Below are positions 7,806-15,828 of a stretch of 64,000 bases of DNA, piece after piece (position 1 is the first letter of the stretch; each line of letters starts with the position of its first letter). Below the pieces are notes generated by a model. That model was not told the origin of the DNA. It did not search any database and saw only the letters and a list, made by a program, of their open reading frames with translations. Source of the DNA: Polaromonas sp. 39-63-25 (GTDB lineage: Bacteria > Pseudomonadota > Gammaproteobacteria > Burkholderiales > Burkholderiaceae_C); contig NZ_NCJH01000024.1 in assembly GCF_002278925.1 (NCBI RefSeq), positions 1 through 64,000 on the forward strand, read 5' to 3'. The position numbers and the translations under genes are program-made.

Positions 7806-8342
7806 TCAGTTGGGGTCCGACAGCGAGTTCACAAACGCGGTCTTGGCGCTGGTATAGGCTTCGCGGTCGGTCGGGTGCCGGACGGCCAGTTCGGCCTTGA
7901 GTGCGGCATAACGCGCTGCAAGCAGGGGGCTGGCGCGCAGTGCATCGCGAAAGCGCAAATGCCGGGTCCACACCTCACCGCCGTGAACAACAATGTGCAG
8001 GTGGTGCGTGCGGTGTCCGTCGGCCCAGCGCATGAACCACTGGCGGTCTGTCAGCGTGGCGTTGAATTCCGCTGACGTGGTGTAGCCGGATTCGCACAGT
8101 GGTTCGGTCAGCGATTTGGCCATGGCCATCGTTTCGACACCGGCCAGCAGGTCCACAACGGGTTTGGCCACCAGCCCGGGCACGGCCGTGCTTCCGATGT
8201 GTTCGATGTCGACAAAAACGAGCGGAAACAGCGCCAGCAGCCGGTCCCGCTCCGCCACAAACCTGTCCGGCCAGGCGGCGTCGTAGGCCTGCAAGGCCAC
8301 TTCCTCGTGGATGGCCGCGTTCAGGGAGTCGGCGTCGTTCAT
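7806..8342 (-). CDS. GrpB family protein (nucleotidyltransferase-like fold)
   Basis: The 178-residue product carries the GrpB/UPF0157 signature HIGSTAVPGLVAKPVVDLL from about residue 48, with the Gly-Ser of the nucleotidyltransferase superfamily, and the second box RWADGHRTHHLHIVVHGG. The substrate of this family is not established; some members are fused to dephospho-CoA kinase. Length is normal. No operon partner: the next gene on this strand begins its coding 84 bases upstream. Confidence 0.88.
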   Translation of the reverse strand: MNDADSLNAAIHEEVALQAYDAAWPDRFVAERDRLLALFPLVFVDIEHIGSTAVPGLVAKPVVDLLAGVETMAMAKSLTEPLCESGYTTSAEFNATLTDRQWFMRWADGHRTHHLHIVVHGGEVWTRHLRFRDALRASPLLAARYAALKAELAVRHPTDREAYTSAKTAFVNSLSDPN

Positions 8343-8425
8343 GGGGAGCCTCGTCGCTCACGCCGGCGCAGGCAGTACCCGCCCGCCTGCCAGCGCGGCA
8401 GAGGAGTGGCGCCTGCGTAAATGCA

Positions 8426-9157
8426 TCATGCCGCGCAGTCCAGAAGAATGCGCGTCAAGCCGGCGGGGTCGCTGATCATGGGGTCGTGGCCGGTCTTGAG
8501 CTCCACGATCTTCGAGTTGGGCAACCACGCGCCGTCCCAGAATTTGGGGTCTTTCACGCGCAGGCGGCTGGGCTCGATGGTGGCCAGCGCCGGCTGTGTG
8601 CAGTTGACAAAGGTCCGCGGGATCGCGGCGACACGCTTGATGTCAAAGTCCAGCGGCGCCTGGTAAGTGTTGCCGGGGTGCGGCGTCTGCCGGCGCTTGA
8701 CCCAGGCGTGGTCGGCGTCATGCAGGCCAAACACTTCGGGGTCGGGCGGCGGAAAGCTGAAACGCGTCGAGGCCTGCGCCGCCGACAGGCGTTGCTGCTG
8801 CGTCGCTGCCGACTGCGTGCTGCTCCAGCTCTCTCCGGGCTTGGGCACCACCGCGTCAACGTAGACCAGGTGCTTGAGGTGTTTGCCGAGACGGTCGGCC
8901 ACGGCCGTGCCAATCATGCCGGCGTAGGAATGCACCGCCAGAATCACGTCGTGCAGCTCTTCCACCTCGATGGCGCTGATCACGTCGTCGATGTGCGTGT
9001 CCAGCGTGATGCTGGGCGCCAGCAGGTGGGCGCGCTCACCCAGGCCGGTCAGCGTGACCGCGTGCACGCGGTGGCCCTGCTGCTGCAGCGCCAGGGTGAC
9101 GCGTTGCCAGCACCAGCCGCCGTGCCAGGCACCATGAACAAGAACAAAATTGGCCAT
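8426..9157 (-). CDS. Alpha/beta hydrolase (methyl-esterase / hydroxynitrile-lyase-like)
   Basis: The 243-residue product has the oxyanion box VLVHGAWHGGW at residues 5-15, a nucleophile elbow VHSYAG with Ser77 in which the usual first Gly is Val, and a probable catalytic His224 in TGHDPM. The pattern resembles plant-type salicylate esterase and hydroxynitrile-lyase relatives. Its ATG shares one base with the stop of the upstream CaiB-type gene, so the two are translationally coupled. It may hydrolyse an ester or thioester linked to that enzyme's substrate (inference). Confidence 0.85.
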   Translation of the reverse strand: MANFVLVHGAWHGGWCWQRVTLALQQQGHRVHAVTLTGLGERAHLLAPSITLDTHIDDVISAIEVEELHDVILAVHSYAGMIGTAVADRLGKHLKHLVYVDAVVPKPGESWSSTQSAATQQQRLSAAQASTRFSFPPPDPEVFGLHDADHAWVKRRQTPHPGNTYQAPLDFDIKRVAAIPRTFVNCTQPALATIEPSRLRVKDPKFWDGAWLPNSKIVELKTGHDPMISDPAGLTRILLDCAA

Positions 9158-10419
9158 CAGATCACCTCTTTGTGTTTCAGGTCAGACAGTTGCGCGTCGG
9201 AGTAGTTCAACACGCTGCGCAAGACTTCCTCGGTGTGCTGGCCCAGCATGGGCGGCGGCAGGTCGGTGCGTACCGGTGTAACACTGAGTTTGATCGGGCT
9301 GGACACCAGCCGCAAGTGATTTTTTACCGGGTGCTGCCAGTCTGTGACCATGTGCCGCGCTTCGACTTGCGGATCATCAAACACCTCGGCTAAATTGTTG
9401 ATCGCGCCGCACGGCACCTTGGCCGCCTCCAGCGCCGCCAGCCAGTCGGCCTTGGTACGCGTTTTCATCACGGCTTCCAGAATCGGCACCAGCTTGCTGC
9501 GGTTGAGCACGCGGTCGCGGTTCTTGGCGAACAGCGGGTTGGTCGCCAGCTCCGGGATGTTGGCCACCGTGCAGAACTTCGCGTACTGGCTGTCATTGCC
9601 CACCGCCAGAATCAAATGATCCCGCGCCGCTTCGGCGGCGCCCTCCTGCTTTTTGCCGTCTGCAGCCGGCGCGACCTCGAACACCTGGTAGGGCACGATG
9701 TTCTGGTGCGCATTGCCCGCGCGCCCCGGCACCTTGCCGCTGACCAGGTAGTTGGCGCCCAGGTTCGCCAGCATGGCTACCTGCGTGTCCAGCAACGCCA
9801 TGTCCACCTGCTGGCCCTCGCCGGTTTTCTCGGCATGGCGCAGCGCAGCGAGAATCGCCACCGTCGCATACATGCCGGTCATCAGGTCCGACACCGCCAC
9901 GCCCACCTTCTGCGGCCCACCGCCCAGGTCGTCGCGCTCGCCCGTCACACTCATCAGCCCGCCCATGCCCTGGATCGCGTAGTCATACCCCGCGCGCTCC
10001 GCATACGGCCCGGTCTGGCCAAAGCCGGTGACCGAGCAATACACCAGCCGCGGGTTGATGGCCTTGAGCGAGGCATAGTCCAGCCCATAACGCGCCATGT
10101 CGCCGACCTTGAAGTTCTCGACAAACACATCGCAATGCGCGACCAGCTCGCGGATCAGCCCCGCACCCTCGGGTTGGGCGATGTCGCACGTCAGCGAACG
10201 CTTGTTGCGGTTGGTACCCAGGTAGTAGGCGGCCTCCTGCGTTTCATGCCCCTGCGCGTCTTTCAAAAACGGCGGCCCCCAGGTGCGCGTGTCGTCACCG
10301 GTGCCCGGCCGTTCGATTTTGATGACGTCGGCGCCCAGGTCGGCCAGGGTCTGGGTACACCAGGGGCCCGCGAGTACGCGGGAGAGGTCGAGGATGCGGA
10401 TGCCGTCTAGGGAGTTCAT
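9157..10419 (-). CDS. CaiB/BaiF family CoA transferase (class III)
   Basis: The 420-residue product has the class III CoA-transferase N-terminus ILDLSRVLAGPWCTQTLADL then GADVIKIERP, and the catalytic Asp178 in GVAVSDLMTGMYA, equivalent to Asp169 of formyl-CoA transferase. Such enzymes move CoA between carboxylic acids such as oxalate, succinate or carnitine derivatives. The residues do not fix the substrate; succinyl-CoA-dependent transfer is common in relatives. It is first in a two-gene operon with the esterase. No strong promoter was identified in the 300 bases upstream. Confidence 0.92.
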   Translation of the reverse strand: MNSLDGIRILDLSRVLAGPWCTQTLADLGADVIKIERPGTGDDTRTWGPPFLKDAQGHETQEAAYYLGTNRNKRSLTCDIAQPEGAGLIRELVAHCDVFVENFKVGDMARYGLDYASLKAINPRLVYCSVTGFGQTGPYAERAGYDYAIQGMGGLMSVTGERDDLGGGPQKVGVAVSDLMTGMYATVAILAALRHAEKTGEGQQVDMALLDTQVAMLANLGANYLVSGKVPGRAGNAHQNIVPYQVFEVAPAADGKKQEGAAEAARDHLILAVGNDSQYAKFCTVANIPELATNPLFAKNRDRVLNRSKLVPILEAVMKTRTKADWLAALEAAKVPCGAINNLAEVFDDPQVEARHMVTDWQHPVKNHLRLVSSPIKLSVTPVRTDLPPPMLGQHTEEVLRSVLNYSDAQLSDLKHKEVI

Positions 10420-10717
10420 GGGGGCATTTTGCCTTGGTGTGGGAGGCAGTGGCAGCAGGATCAGCGTGGTTGGTGGGTGCCAAAAGCCACACTTCCTCCA
10501 ATTGAGGGATGGCTCGATCGCTATGGAGGCCTAGAATTCGTTGGCAGTTGCTGCCGGGTTTGGTGGCTTGATTTATACCTGTATAAATTTGACCAATTTC
10601 TAGCAAAGTGAATGCTGGCGGATTTTCCAAGAGGATTGTGTGTCCACGTAATACCGTGGCCGCCAAGTTATACCGCAGGTTATTCGACATACATTACGTT
10701 AGAGGGCAGGGGAAACC
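10420..10717. other. Intergenic region left of the cassette array
   Basis: No gene is visible here; no integrase reading frame is present. The right end has GTTAGAG at 10698-10704, which resembles the GTTRRRY recombination core and lies 14 bases before the first cassette start, as the cores of the two clear attC sites lie 10-12 bases before theirs. A small palindrome TTTATAC-CT-GTATAAA lies at 10572-10587. A degenerate left attC half (GCCTAGA, 10530) is possible but weak. Confidence 0.5.
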
Positions 10718-11284
10718 GTGGCGACCTACCAAGCGTACTTTGATTTCACCGCGCAAAGCAGGTCCGTTGGCGCCCTGATGAAGATGTACGCCCTTCTAGA
10801 CAAGGAACAGCCTGCCAAGCTCCCACTTGCTCCTGTGGTCGTGTTCCTTGCGTTCTCGATAGAGTCGTACCTGAACTCTCTTGGTGCGCGAGCCATTCCT
10901 TTTTGGGACGAAATTGAGCGGCTCCCCTGGAAGGCAAAGGTAAGCGTGCTTCACACCACTGCAAATCGCGAGGCCGACTGGGGCCAAGACCCGCTGCAGT
11001 TCGCGACCGAAGTCTTTCGCTTGCGAGACAAACTGGCCCATGGCAAGCCCGAACGTGTGCTCGGCCCGAAGCTTCCGGACCATGTCGAACCCGAGAAGAT
11101 GCTTGTGGGCGACAAGCTTCAGCCAGACTGGTACAAATCACTCAATGTCGAGTGGGTGTTGAGTGCCAAGGACCGGTTTCATGCGTTGATGGTGTACTTA
11201 GGCGCGCTGTTTGGGTACCCTGAAGCAGACCATCTCCATTCGGCCTCAGGAGGCATTTTTGTCGATGACGAGCCTGCCGTCTAG
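10718..11284 (+). CDS. Cassette-encoded HEPN-like hypothetical protein
   Basis: The 188-residue product starts at GTG10718 behind GGCAGGGGA. It has no signal peptide or membrane segment. An early helix region ends FLAFSIESYLNSLGARAIPF, and LRDKLAHGK at residues 102-110 gives the R-x4-H motif (Arg103, His108) typical of HEPN ribonuclease domains, in the usual order after a helix with SIESYLN. HEPN proteins are often toxins or antiviral RNases. I do not recognise the exact family; the HEPN call is inference from the motif and helix pattern. The stop codon lies inside the attC site. Confidence 0.75.
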   Translation: MATYQAYFDFTAQSRSVGALMKMYALLDKEQPAKLPLAPVVVFLAFSIESYLNSLGARAIPFWDEIERLPWKAKVSVLHTTANREADWGQDPLQFATEVFRLRDKLAHGKPERVLGPKLPDHVEPEKMLVGDKLQPDWYKSLNVEWVLSAKDRFHALMVYLGALFGYPEADHLHSASGGIFVDDEPAV

Positions 11285-11368
11285 CAGGTCGTTCGACACG
11301 GACGTCCGGGTGCTTCAGTGCGCTTCTCGCGCACGCTTCCCGGTCGCCGGTCAATTCCAACGTTAGAT
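11279..11368 (+). other. attC recombination site 1
   Basis: R'' is GTCTAGC (11279-11285, one change from RYYYAAC), the L'' region reads GTTCGACACGGACG, the centre folds through GTGCGC-TTCTC-GCGCAC, the L' side reads CGCCGGTCAATTCC, and R' is GTTAGAT (11362-11368). Length is 90 bases. The arms pair imperfectly with unpaired bases, as in classical attC sites. Confidence 0.82.
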
Positions 11369-11377
11369 CTCACACTT

Positions 11378-12067
11378 ATGGACGACCTACCTACAAAAAA
11401 GAGCGCCGGCGATGTCGCCCGCGAAGTCGGGCGTGCAGTTGTATCGCTCGTGCCCGTTGCTGGCGGCTCGCTGCAGGTTGTGTTCGAGAACTTCTTCACT
11501 TCTCCAATTGAGAGGAGAAAGGAGGCGTGGCTTCAACAGCTCGCCGACGTGGTGAAGGAAGTTGAGGGTCGTGTGGCGGAACTTACGCCTGAGAAGCTGG
11601 CGCAAAACGAAGCATTCGTGACGGTGGCAATGCAGGCGTCGCAGATAGCTTTGCGGAATCACCAGCAGGCAAAACTCGAAGCCTTGCGCAACGCCGTTTT
11701 AAACGCAGCGCTTCCAAATCCCCCGCAGGAAGATGAGCAGATGATCTTCTTGCGATTGATCGACCAACTTACCCCTTGGCACCTGAAAGTCCTTTCCGTG
11801 TTGGACGATCCAGTTCGATGGATGGAACTCCATGGTGTTGCGAACCCCGGCTGGGGGGCGGGGGGGCCTTCCACGGTTTTGGAGCATTGCCTTCCTGATT
11901 TGCGCGGACAACGCGAAACTTATGATCAGATCGTTCGTGACCTGCAGTCGGAAGGCTTGCTTGGGCAAGGGCAGTTTCTCCACGTGACGATGACTGGCGG
12001 AGGCATGATTGGCTCGCGAACTGCGGACCGCGGCAAGAGGTTCATTAGGTTTATCACCTCCCCATGA
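11378..12067 (+). CDS. Cassette-encoded hypothetical protein
   Basis: The 229-residue product starts at ATG11378, ten bases after attC1; the frame is open upstream into attC1, so the longer start is rejected. The N-terminus has an amphipathic stretch REVGRAVVSLVPVAGGSLQV, then a charged helical region with the motif ERRKEAWLQQLADVV, and a C-terminal part with LIDQLTPWHLKVLSVLDDP. No signal peptide is seen. I do not recognise a function; the pattern recalls uncharacterised phage-defence or mobile-DNA proteins but that is only an impression. Confidence 0.75.
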   Translation: MDDLPTKKSAGDVAREVGRAVVSLVPVAGGSLQVVFENFFTSPIERRKEAWLQQLADVVKEVEGRVAELTPEKLAQNEAFVTVAMQASQIALRNHQQAKLEALRNAVLNAALPNPPQEDEQMIFLRLIDQLTPWHLKVLSVLDDPVRWMELHGVANPGWGAGGPSTVLEHCLPDLRGQRETYDQIVRDLQSEGLLGQGQFLHVTMTGGGMIGSRTADRGKRFIRFITSP

Positions 12068-12083
12068 ATTCGCCCCAAATCTG

Positions 12084-12164
12084 GTCTAACGTGGCAGACG
12101 ACACGGACGTCCTCGCGGCACGCTGTTGCGTGCCTGTGGCCCGCCGGTCACTTCTGCGTTAGCC
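12084..12164 (+). other. attC recombination site 2
   Basis: R'' GTCTAAC (12084-12090) fits RYYYAAC exactly. It is followed by GACGACACGGACGTCC, which shares 13 bases (GACACGGACGTCC) with attC1, a central hairpin GGCACGC-TGTT-GCGTGCC, CGCCGGTCACTTC on the L' side, and R' GTTAGCC (12158-12164). Length is 81 bases. The matching order of elements in both sites makes chance unlikely. Confidence 0.85.
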
Positions 12165-12175
12165 TTCATAACGAC

Positions 12176-12987
12176 ATGTCGGAAGTTCTCGCCGCATCAC
12201 AAGCCGCCTCTACGGCTGCCGCATCTGCAACCGCCTCCGCAGCGGACCTTGCCGGCGTATTGAAGCCATTCACGCCAGACGCTTTCGCCAATGGACTGGC
12301 TACGCTTGTCGGCGCACTCGTTGGTGCAATGCTTGCATATATCTTTCAGCGTCGTATGCAGGCACGGATTGACGAGAGGCACGCGCTGACATCAGCTCAC
12401 AGACTCATGTTTGCCTTGCATCAGCAGATCAATACGATTGTGTTGATTCAAAAGGACTACGTCTTTGAGCATCTCGAGAACCCAGGTCGATTCATTTCCA
12501 TTCCAGCAACTCCGAGGTTTGAGTGGAAAAGAATCTGCTTCAGGTTTCCGATTTGGGCTTCTTGCTTGACGAGAAGGTTGGGCGGGAAGTTATGCACGAT
12601 TTCTGGCTGGCACAAGAGAACTATGTTGAAGCACTGAATCAGTGGAATATGCGCTCCGAACTCCACTACGAGGGAGTACAGCCGGCACTTGCCGCATCGG
12701 TCATTCCCAACGGTGGAGTGGTTACGCAAGGCGCCGTAGAGCTGGTTCTCGGTAGACACCTCTTCGGAACCATAGTGAATAGCACGGATAACTGCCTAGA
12801 AACGCTTCGACGTGCATACGCAAAGCTCGCGGACGTCAAAATCAAGGCTAGGGCGCATCTTGTTGATCGGTTCAAGACCAATGACTTTACGGACTTCGAC
12901 ATGCCGGAGACGTTTGGTCTTGTACCGGTCGTGACTTCTCCGAGGGACGCCAGGGCGCCAGGCGGCACCCCGGTCCAGAATCAGTAA
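12176..12987 (+). pseudogene. Frameshifted cassette gene, membrane-anchored hypothetical protein
   Basis: Two plus-strand frames join into one protein. The first (12176-12637) gives an Ala/Ser-rich N-terminus, one membrane helix (GLATLVGALVGAMLAYIF) and a helical part ending PRFEWK. From about 12529 the sense continues in another frame (KNLLQVSDLGFLLDEKVG...) to TAA at 12985-12987. Loss of one A from an A run at 12527-12530 would explain it: GAGTGGAAAAG would have been GAGTGGAAAAAG. The start lies 12 bases after attC2. The 3' end overlaps the convergent cyanase gene by seven bases and no closing attC is visible. A sequencing error is the alternative. Confidence 0.65.
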
Positions 12988-13424
12988 GTCTTGTACGGCA
13001 AAAACTTACCCGACAACACCACATTCACGCGATCCCCCTTGGGATCTGGCTGGCGCACGATGTCCATCGAAAAATCAATCGCGCTCATGATGCCGTCGCC
13101 GAACTCTTCGTGGATCAGTTCCTTGATCGTCGTACCGTAGACACTCACGATTTCGTACCAGCGGTAGATCAGCGGGTCGGTGGGCACGGGTGTGGGCAGT
13201 GAGCCCTTGTAGGGCACGACCTGCAGCCACTTTTGCTCTTCCGCCGTCAGCCCGAAAATCTTGCCAACCACCTTGGCCTGCTTTTCGTCAAAGGTCATCT
13301 GGCCCAGGCAGCCGGCGGTTGTCCACTCCTTGCTGAGGCCGACCTTTTTGGCGACCGATTCCCAGGTGATGCCCTTGCTGACTTTGACGGTGATGATTTT
13401 TTCGGTGATGTCGTTGCGGTTCAT
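12981..13424 (-). CDS. cynS: Cyanate hydratase (cyanase)
   Basis: Cyanase converts cyanate and bicarbonate to ammonia and CO2 (via carbamate) as a homodecamer. The 147-residue product has the N-terminal helical DNA-binding-like domain (WESVAKKVGLSKEWTTAGCL) and the C-terminal catalytic domain with Arg88, Glu91 and Ser114 in YRWYEIVSVYG and GIMSAIDFSMD, equivalent to Arg96/Glu99/Ser122 of E. coli. It is the last gene of the cyanate-type transport operon. AGAACAAC precedes the ATG. Confidence 0.97.
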   Translation of the reverse strand: MNRNDITEKIITVKVSKGITWESVAKKVGLSKEWTTAGCLGQMTFDEKQAKVVGKIFGLTAEEQKWLQVVPYKGSLPTPVPTDPLIYRWYEIVSVYGTTIKELIHEEFGDGIMSAIDFSMDIVRQPDPKGDRVNVVLSGKFLPYKTY

Positions 13425-13463
13425 GGTGTTGTTCTCCGTGTTGAAAAGAAAAAAAAGGGGTGA

Positions 13464-13907
13464 TCAGGGGGCCACAGGGCGCGGCCAGTGGAATTTGCGC
13501 TCGGCTTGTTTGATGGGCACGTCGTTGATGCTGGCCTCGCGGCGCTGCATCAGACCCAGCTCGTTGAACTCCCACTGCTCGTTGCCGTGGGAGCGGAACC
13601 AGAAGCCGGCGTCGTCGTGCCACTCGTACTCGAAGCGCACCGAGATGCGGTTGCCGGTGAAAGCCCAGAGTTCCTTCTTGAGCCGGTAGTCCAGCTCCTT
13701 GGCCCATTTGCGTTTGAGAAACTCGCGGATCATGGGCCGGCCCGAGAAGAAGTCGGCGCGGTTGCGCCAGACCGAGTCTTCGGTGTAGGCCAGCGCCACG
13801 CGGTCGGCGTCGCAGCTGTTCCAGGCGTCTTCGGCCTTCTGCACTTTTTCCTTGGCGCTTTCCAGCGTGAAGGGCGGCAGCGGCGGGCGGGCTTGCGCGG
13901 TGCTCAT
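13464..13907 (-). CDS. DUF1348 / NTF2-like protein
   Basis: The 147-residue product belongs to the NTF2-like fold group with the DUF1348 pattern [40 protein letters not shown], and [19 protein letters not shown]. Function is unknown; the cone-shaped fold often binds small ligands. It lies between the ATPase gene, whose stop it overlaps by four bases (ATGA), and cynS, so it is part of the cyanate unit. A role in cyanate or nitrile metabolism is inference. Confidence 0.85.
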   Translation of the reverse strand: MSTAQARPPLPPFTLESAKEKVQKAEDAWNSCDADRVALAYTEDSVWRNRADFFSGRPMIREFLKRKWAKELDYRLKKELWAFTGNRISVRFEYEWHDDAGFWFRSHGNEQWEFNELGLMQRREASINDVPIKQAERKFHWPRPVAP

Positions 13908-14809
13908 GCAACGGCTTTCAGCGTGACGGAGGCCGGCGCGTCGGCCAGTGCACCGCGTCCCGGTTCCACCGTGGGCGGGTGCGCCGGCGCCTTGCCGTGC
14001 GACAAATCTTTGGAGCGCGCCACCAGGAAGTCCACCAGGTGGTTGCGCAGCGGGTAGTACTGCGGGTCGTGGTGCACGGTGGCGCGCTGGCGGTCGCGCG
14101 GCATGGTGTTGCGCACGATCTCGGCCACACGCGCCTGCGGGCCGTTGCTCATCAGCAGGATCTTGTCGGCCAGCAGCACGGCTTCGTCCACGTCGTGCGT
14201 GATCATGAACACCGTTTGCTGCGTTTCACGCACGATGGCCAGCAGCTCGTCCTGGATGGTGCCGCGTGTCAGTGCATCCAGCGCGCCGAAGGGTTCGTCG
14301 AGCAGCAGCATCTTGGGCTCGATCGCAAAGGCGCGCGCAATGCCGACGCGCTGCTTCATGCCGCCCGACAGGGCCGAAGGTTTCTTGTCGATGGCGGCCG
14401 ACAGGCCCACCAGCGCCACGTATTTCTGTACATGGGCATCAACCTGCGCCGAGGTCCAGTCCGGCCATTTGGAGCGCACCGCAAAAGCGATGTTCTTGCG
14501 CACCGTGAGCCAGGGCATGAGCGCATGGCCCTGGAACACCACGCCGCGCTCCAGGCTGGGGCCGGCGACCTCGCGGCCGTCCATGAACACATGGCCGGCG
14601 CTGGCTGTCTCGAGCCCTGCGAGCACATTGAGGATGGTGGTCTTGCCGCAGCCCGAGTGGCCGATGATGCAGACGAACTCGCCGCGGTTGATGCTGAAGT
14701 TGACCTCGTCGAACACCGGCTCGGTGGTGCCGGGGTAGGACTTGGCCAGGCCTTCGACCTGCAGGAAGGGGCGGCCCGATGCGGCGCCGGGGGCGGGATT
14801 ATTCAGCAT
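13904..14809 (-). CDS. Nitrate/cyanate-type ABC transporter ATP-binding protein
   Basis: The 301-residue product has Walker A GHSGCGKT (residues 50-57), signature [15 protein letters not shown], Walker [17 protein letters not shown] and the switch His in ITHDVDEAV. It matches the NrtD/CynD/SsuB group that energises import of nitrate, cyanate, bicarbonate or sulfonates. The C-terminal 40 residues form a Pro/Ala-rich tail. It overlaps the permease gene by 11 bases. The cynS context argues for cyanate. Confidence 0.92.
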   Translation of the reverse strand: MLNNPAPGAASGRPFLQVEGLAKSYPGTTEPVFDEVNFSINRGEFVCIIGHSGCGKTTILNVLAGLETASAGHVFMDGREVAGPSLERGVVFQGHALMPWLTVRKNIAFAVRSKWPDWTSAQVDAHVQKYVALVGLSAAIDKKPSALSGGMKQRVGIARAFAIEPKMLLLDEPFGALDALTRGTIQDELLAIVRETQQTVFMITHDVDEAVLLADKILLMSNGPQARVAEIVRNTMPRDRQRATVHHDPQYYPLRNHLVDFLVARSKDLSHGKAPAHPPTVEPGRGALADAPASVTLKAVA

Positions 14810-15668
14810 AGGTCACCCACTTCTGCATCTGCGCAAACATCAGGTCCAGCAGCATGCCCATCACGCCGATCACGACGATGGCAAAAATTACATTGGTCAG
14901 CGAGAGGTTGTTCCATTCGTTCCAGACAAAGTAGCCGATGCCGGTACCGCCCACCAGCATTTCGGCGGCCACAATCACCAGCCAGGCGATGCCCATGGAG
15001 ATGCGCATGCCGGTCAGGATGGTCGGCGCGGCGGCCGGCAGGATCACCAGAAAGGCCTTGCGCAGCGGCTTGACTTCCAGCGTCTTGGCGACGTTGAGCC
15101 ATTCACGCTTGACCGCCGACACACCGAAGGCGGTGTTGATCAGCATGGGCCAGACCGAGCAGATGAAGATCACGAAGATGCCCGAGGTGGACGAGTCCTT
15201 GATGGTGTACAGCGCCAGCGGCATCCAGGCCAGCGGCGAGATGGGTTTGAGCACCTGGATGAAGGGGTCGAGCGCGCGGCGCAGCAGCGGCGACATGCCG
15301 ATGACAAACCCGAGCGGAATCGCCACCACGCAGGCCAGCAGAAAGCCCAGCGCGACACGGCCCAGCGAATGCCCGAGCTGGATGGCAATGCCCTTGTCGT
15401 TGGGGCCGCGGTCGTAAAACGGATCGCTGAGCTGGTCCACAAAAGTCTTGCCCATCTGCCCGGGCGTCGGGAAGCCGGAGGCCTTGCCGGCGCCCGGGTC
15501 CTTGCCCATCATCTTCTGGTACTCGATCTGCTCGGCCGTCATGCCCGTGACATTGCCGCCGGTGCTGGCTGGCGAGGCCGTGGCCGCGTACCAGACGACG
15601 ATGAACACCACGAAAAGCACGGCGGAGACGATGCCTGCGCGGAAGCCCAGGGTTTTGAAAATATTCAT
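14799..15668 (-). CDS. Nitrate/cyanate-type ABC transporter permease
   Basis: The 289-residue integral membrane protein of the NrtB/CynB type has a first helix at about residues 10-30, a periplasmic loop with a Gly/Pro-rich segment, then five further helices. The EAA-type coupling loop lies around EVKPLRKAFLVILPAAAPTI. ATG15668 starts a clean membrane segment. It follows the substrate-binding gene after a 160-base gap that holds a dispersed palindromic repeat. Confidence 0.92.
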   Translation of the reverse strand: MNIFKTLGFRAGIVSAVLFVVFIVVWYAATASPASTGGNVTGMTAEQIEYQKMMGKDPGAGKASGFPTPGQMGKTFVDQLSDPFYDRGPNDKGIAIQLGHSLGRVALGFLLACVVAIPLGFVIGMSPLLRRALDPFIQVLKPISPLAWMPLALYTIKDSSTSGIFVIFICSVWPMLINTAFGVSAVKREWLNVAKTLEVKPLRKAFLVILPAAAPTILTGMRISMGIAWLVIVAAEMLVGGTGIGYFVWNEWNNLSLTNVIFAIVVIGVMGMLLDLMFAQMQKWVTYAE

Positions 15669-15726
15669 GGCGTGATCAGATGGTTGCGTTGGCCGTGGCC
15701 AAACCGCTGGGGCTTGGTCCCCCGGT

Positions 15727-15798
15727 CCGTTCGCCCTGAGCTTGTCGAAGGGTTCCTCGTATCGTGTACGGAGGCTTCGACAGGCTCAGCCCGAACGG
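15727..15798. repeat. Dispersed palindromic repeat (TTCG-CTGAGC-TTGTCGAAG type)
   Basis: Left arm CCGTTCGCCCTGAGCTTGTC-GAAGGG and right arm CTTCGACAGGCTCAGCCC-GAACGG are imperfect inverted copies around a 15-20 base centre. A related half-element is at 24891-24918. From memory, this palindrome is very common in proteobacterial intergenic DNA. It lies between the binding-protein and permease genes of the cyanate operon and could form an mRNA hairpin. Confidence 0.8.
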
Positions 15799-15828
15799 TC
15801 AGGTGGCGGTGTCGTCTTGCCGGTCTCT

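Larger units (their letters stand above)
10698..12164 (+). mobile_element. Integron gene-cassette array remnant without integrase (CALIN-like)
   Basis: Two attC sites (11279-11368 and 12084-12164) delimit two complete cassettes of about 664 and 796 bases, and a third, damaged gene follows. Each cassette holds one plus-strand gene beginning 10-14 bases after a GTTAG core, the compact layout of integron cassettes. The genes are less GC-rich than the neighbours (57% in one counted 60-base line at 10801 against 68% in a line at 58201). No intI gene is found in the window. Confidence 0.8.

Noticed and set aside
10572-10587. Palindrome TTTATAC-CT-GTATAAA
   Set aside because: Short and AT-rich with no partner sites; could be chance or an operator but nothing supports it.
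10530-10704. Possible third attC or attI site upstream of the first cassette
   Set aside because: GCCTAGA and GTTAGAG fit poorly, the distance is 175 bases and no clear central hairpin forms; kept only as a remark.
12176-12637. Programmed -1 frameshifting in the third cassette gene
   Set aside because: The A run is not in a standard X-XXY-YYZ slippery frame and no downstream pseudoknot is evident; a deletion is simpler.
13904-15810. Large plus-strand frames opposite the cyanate transporter genes
   Set aside because: They are Arg/His-rich shadows of high-GC coding sequence without family patterns.
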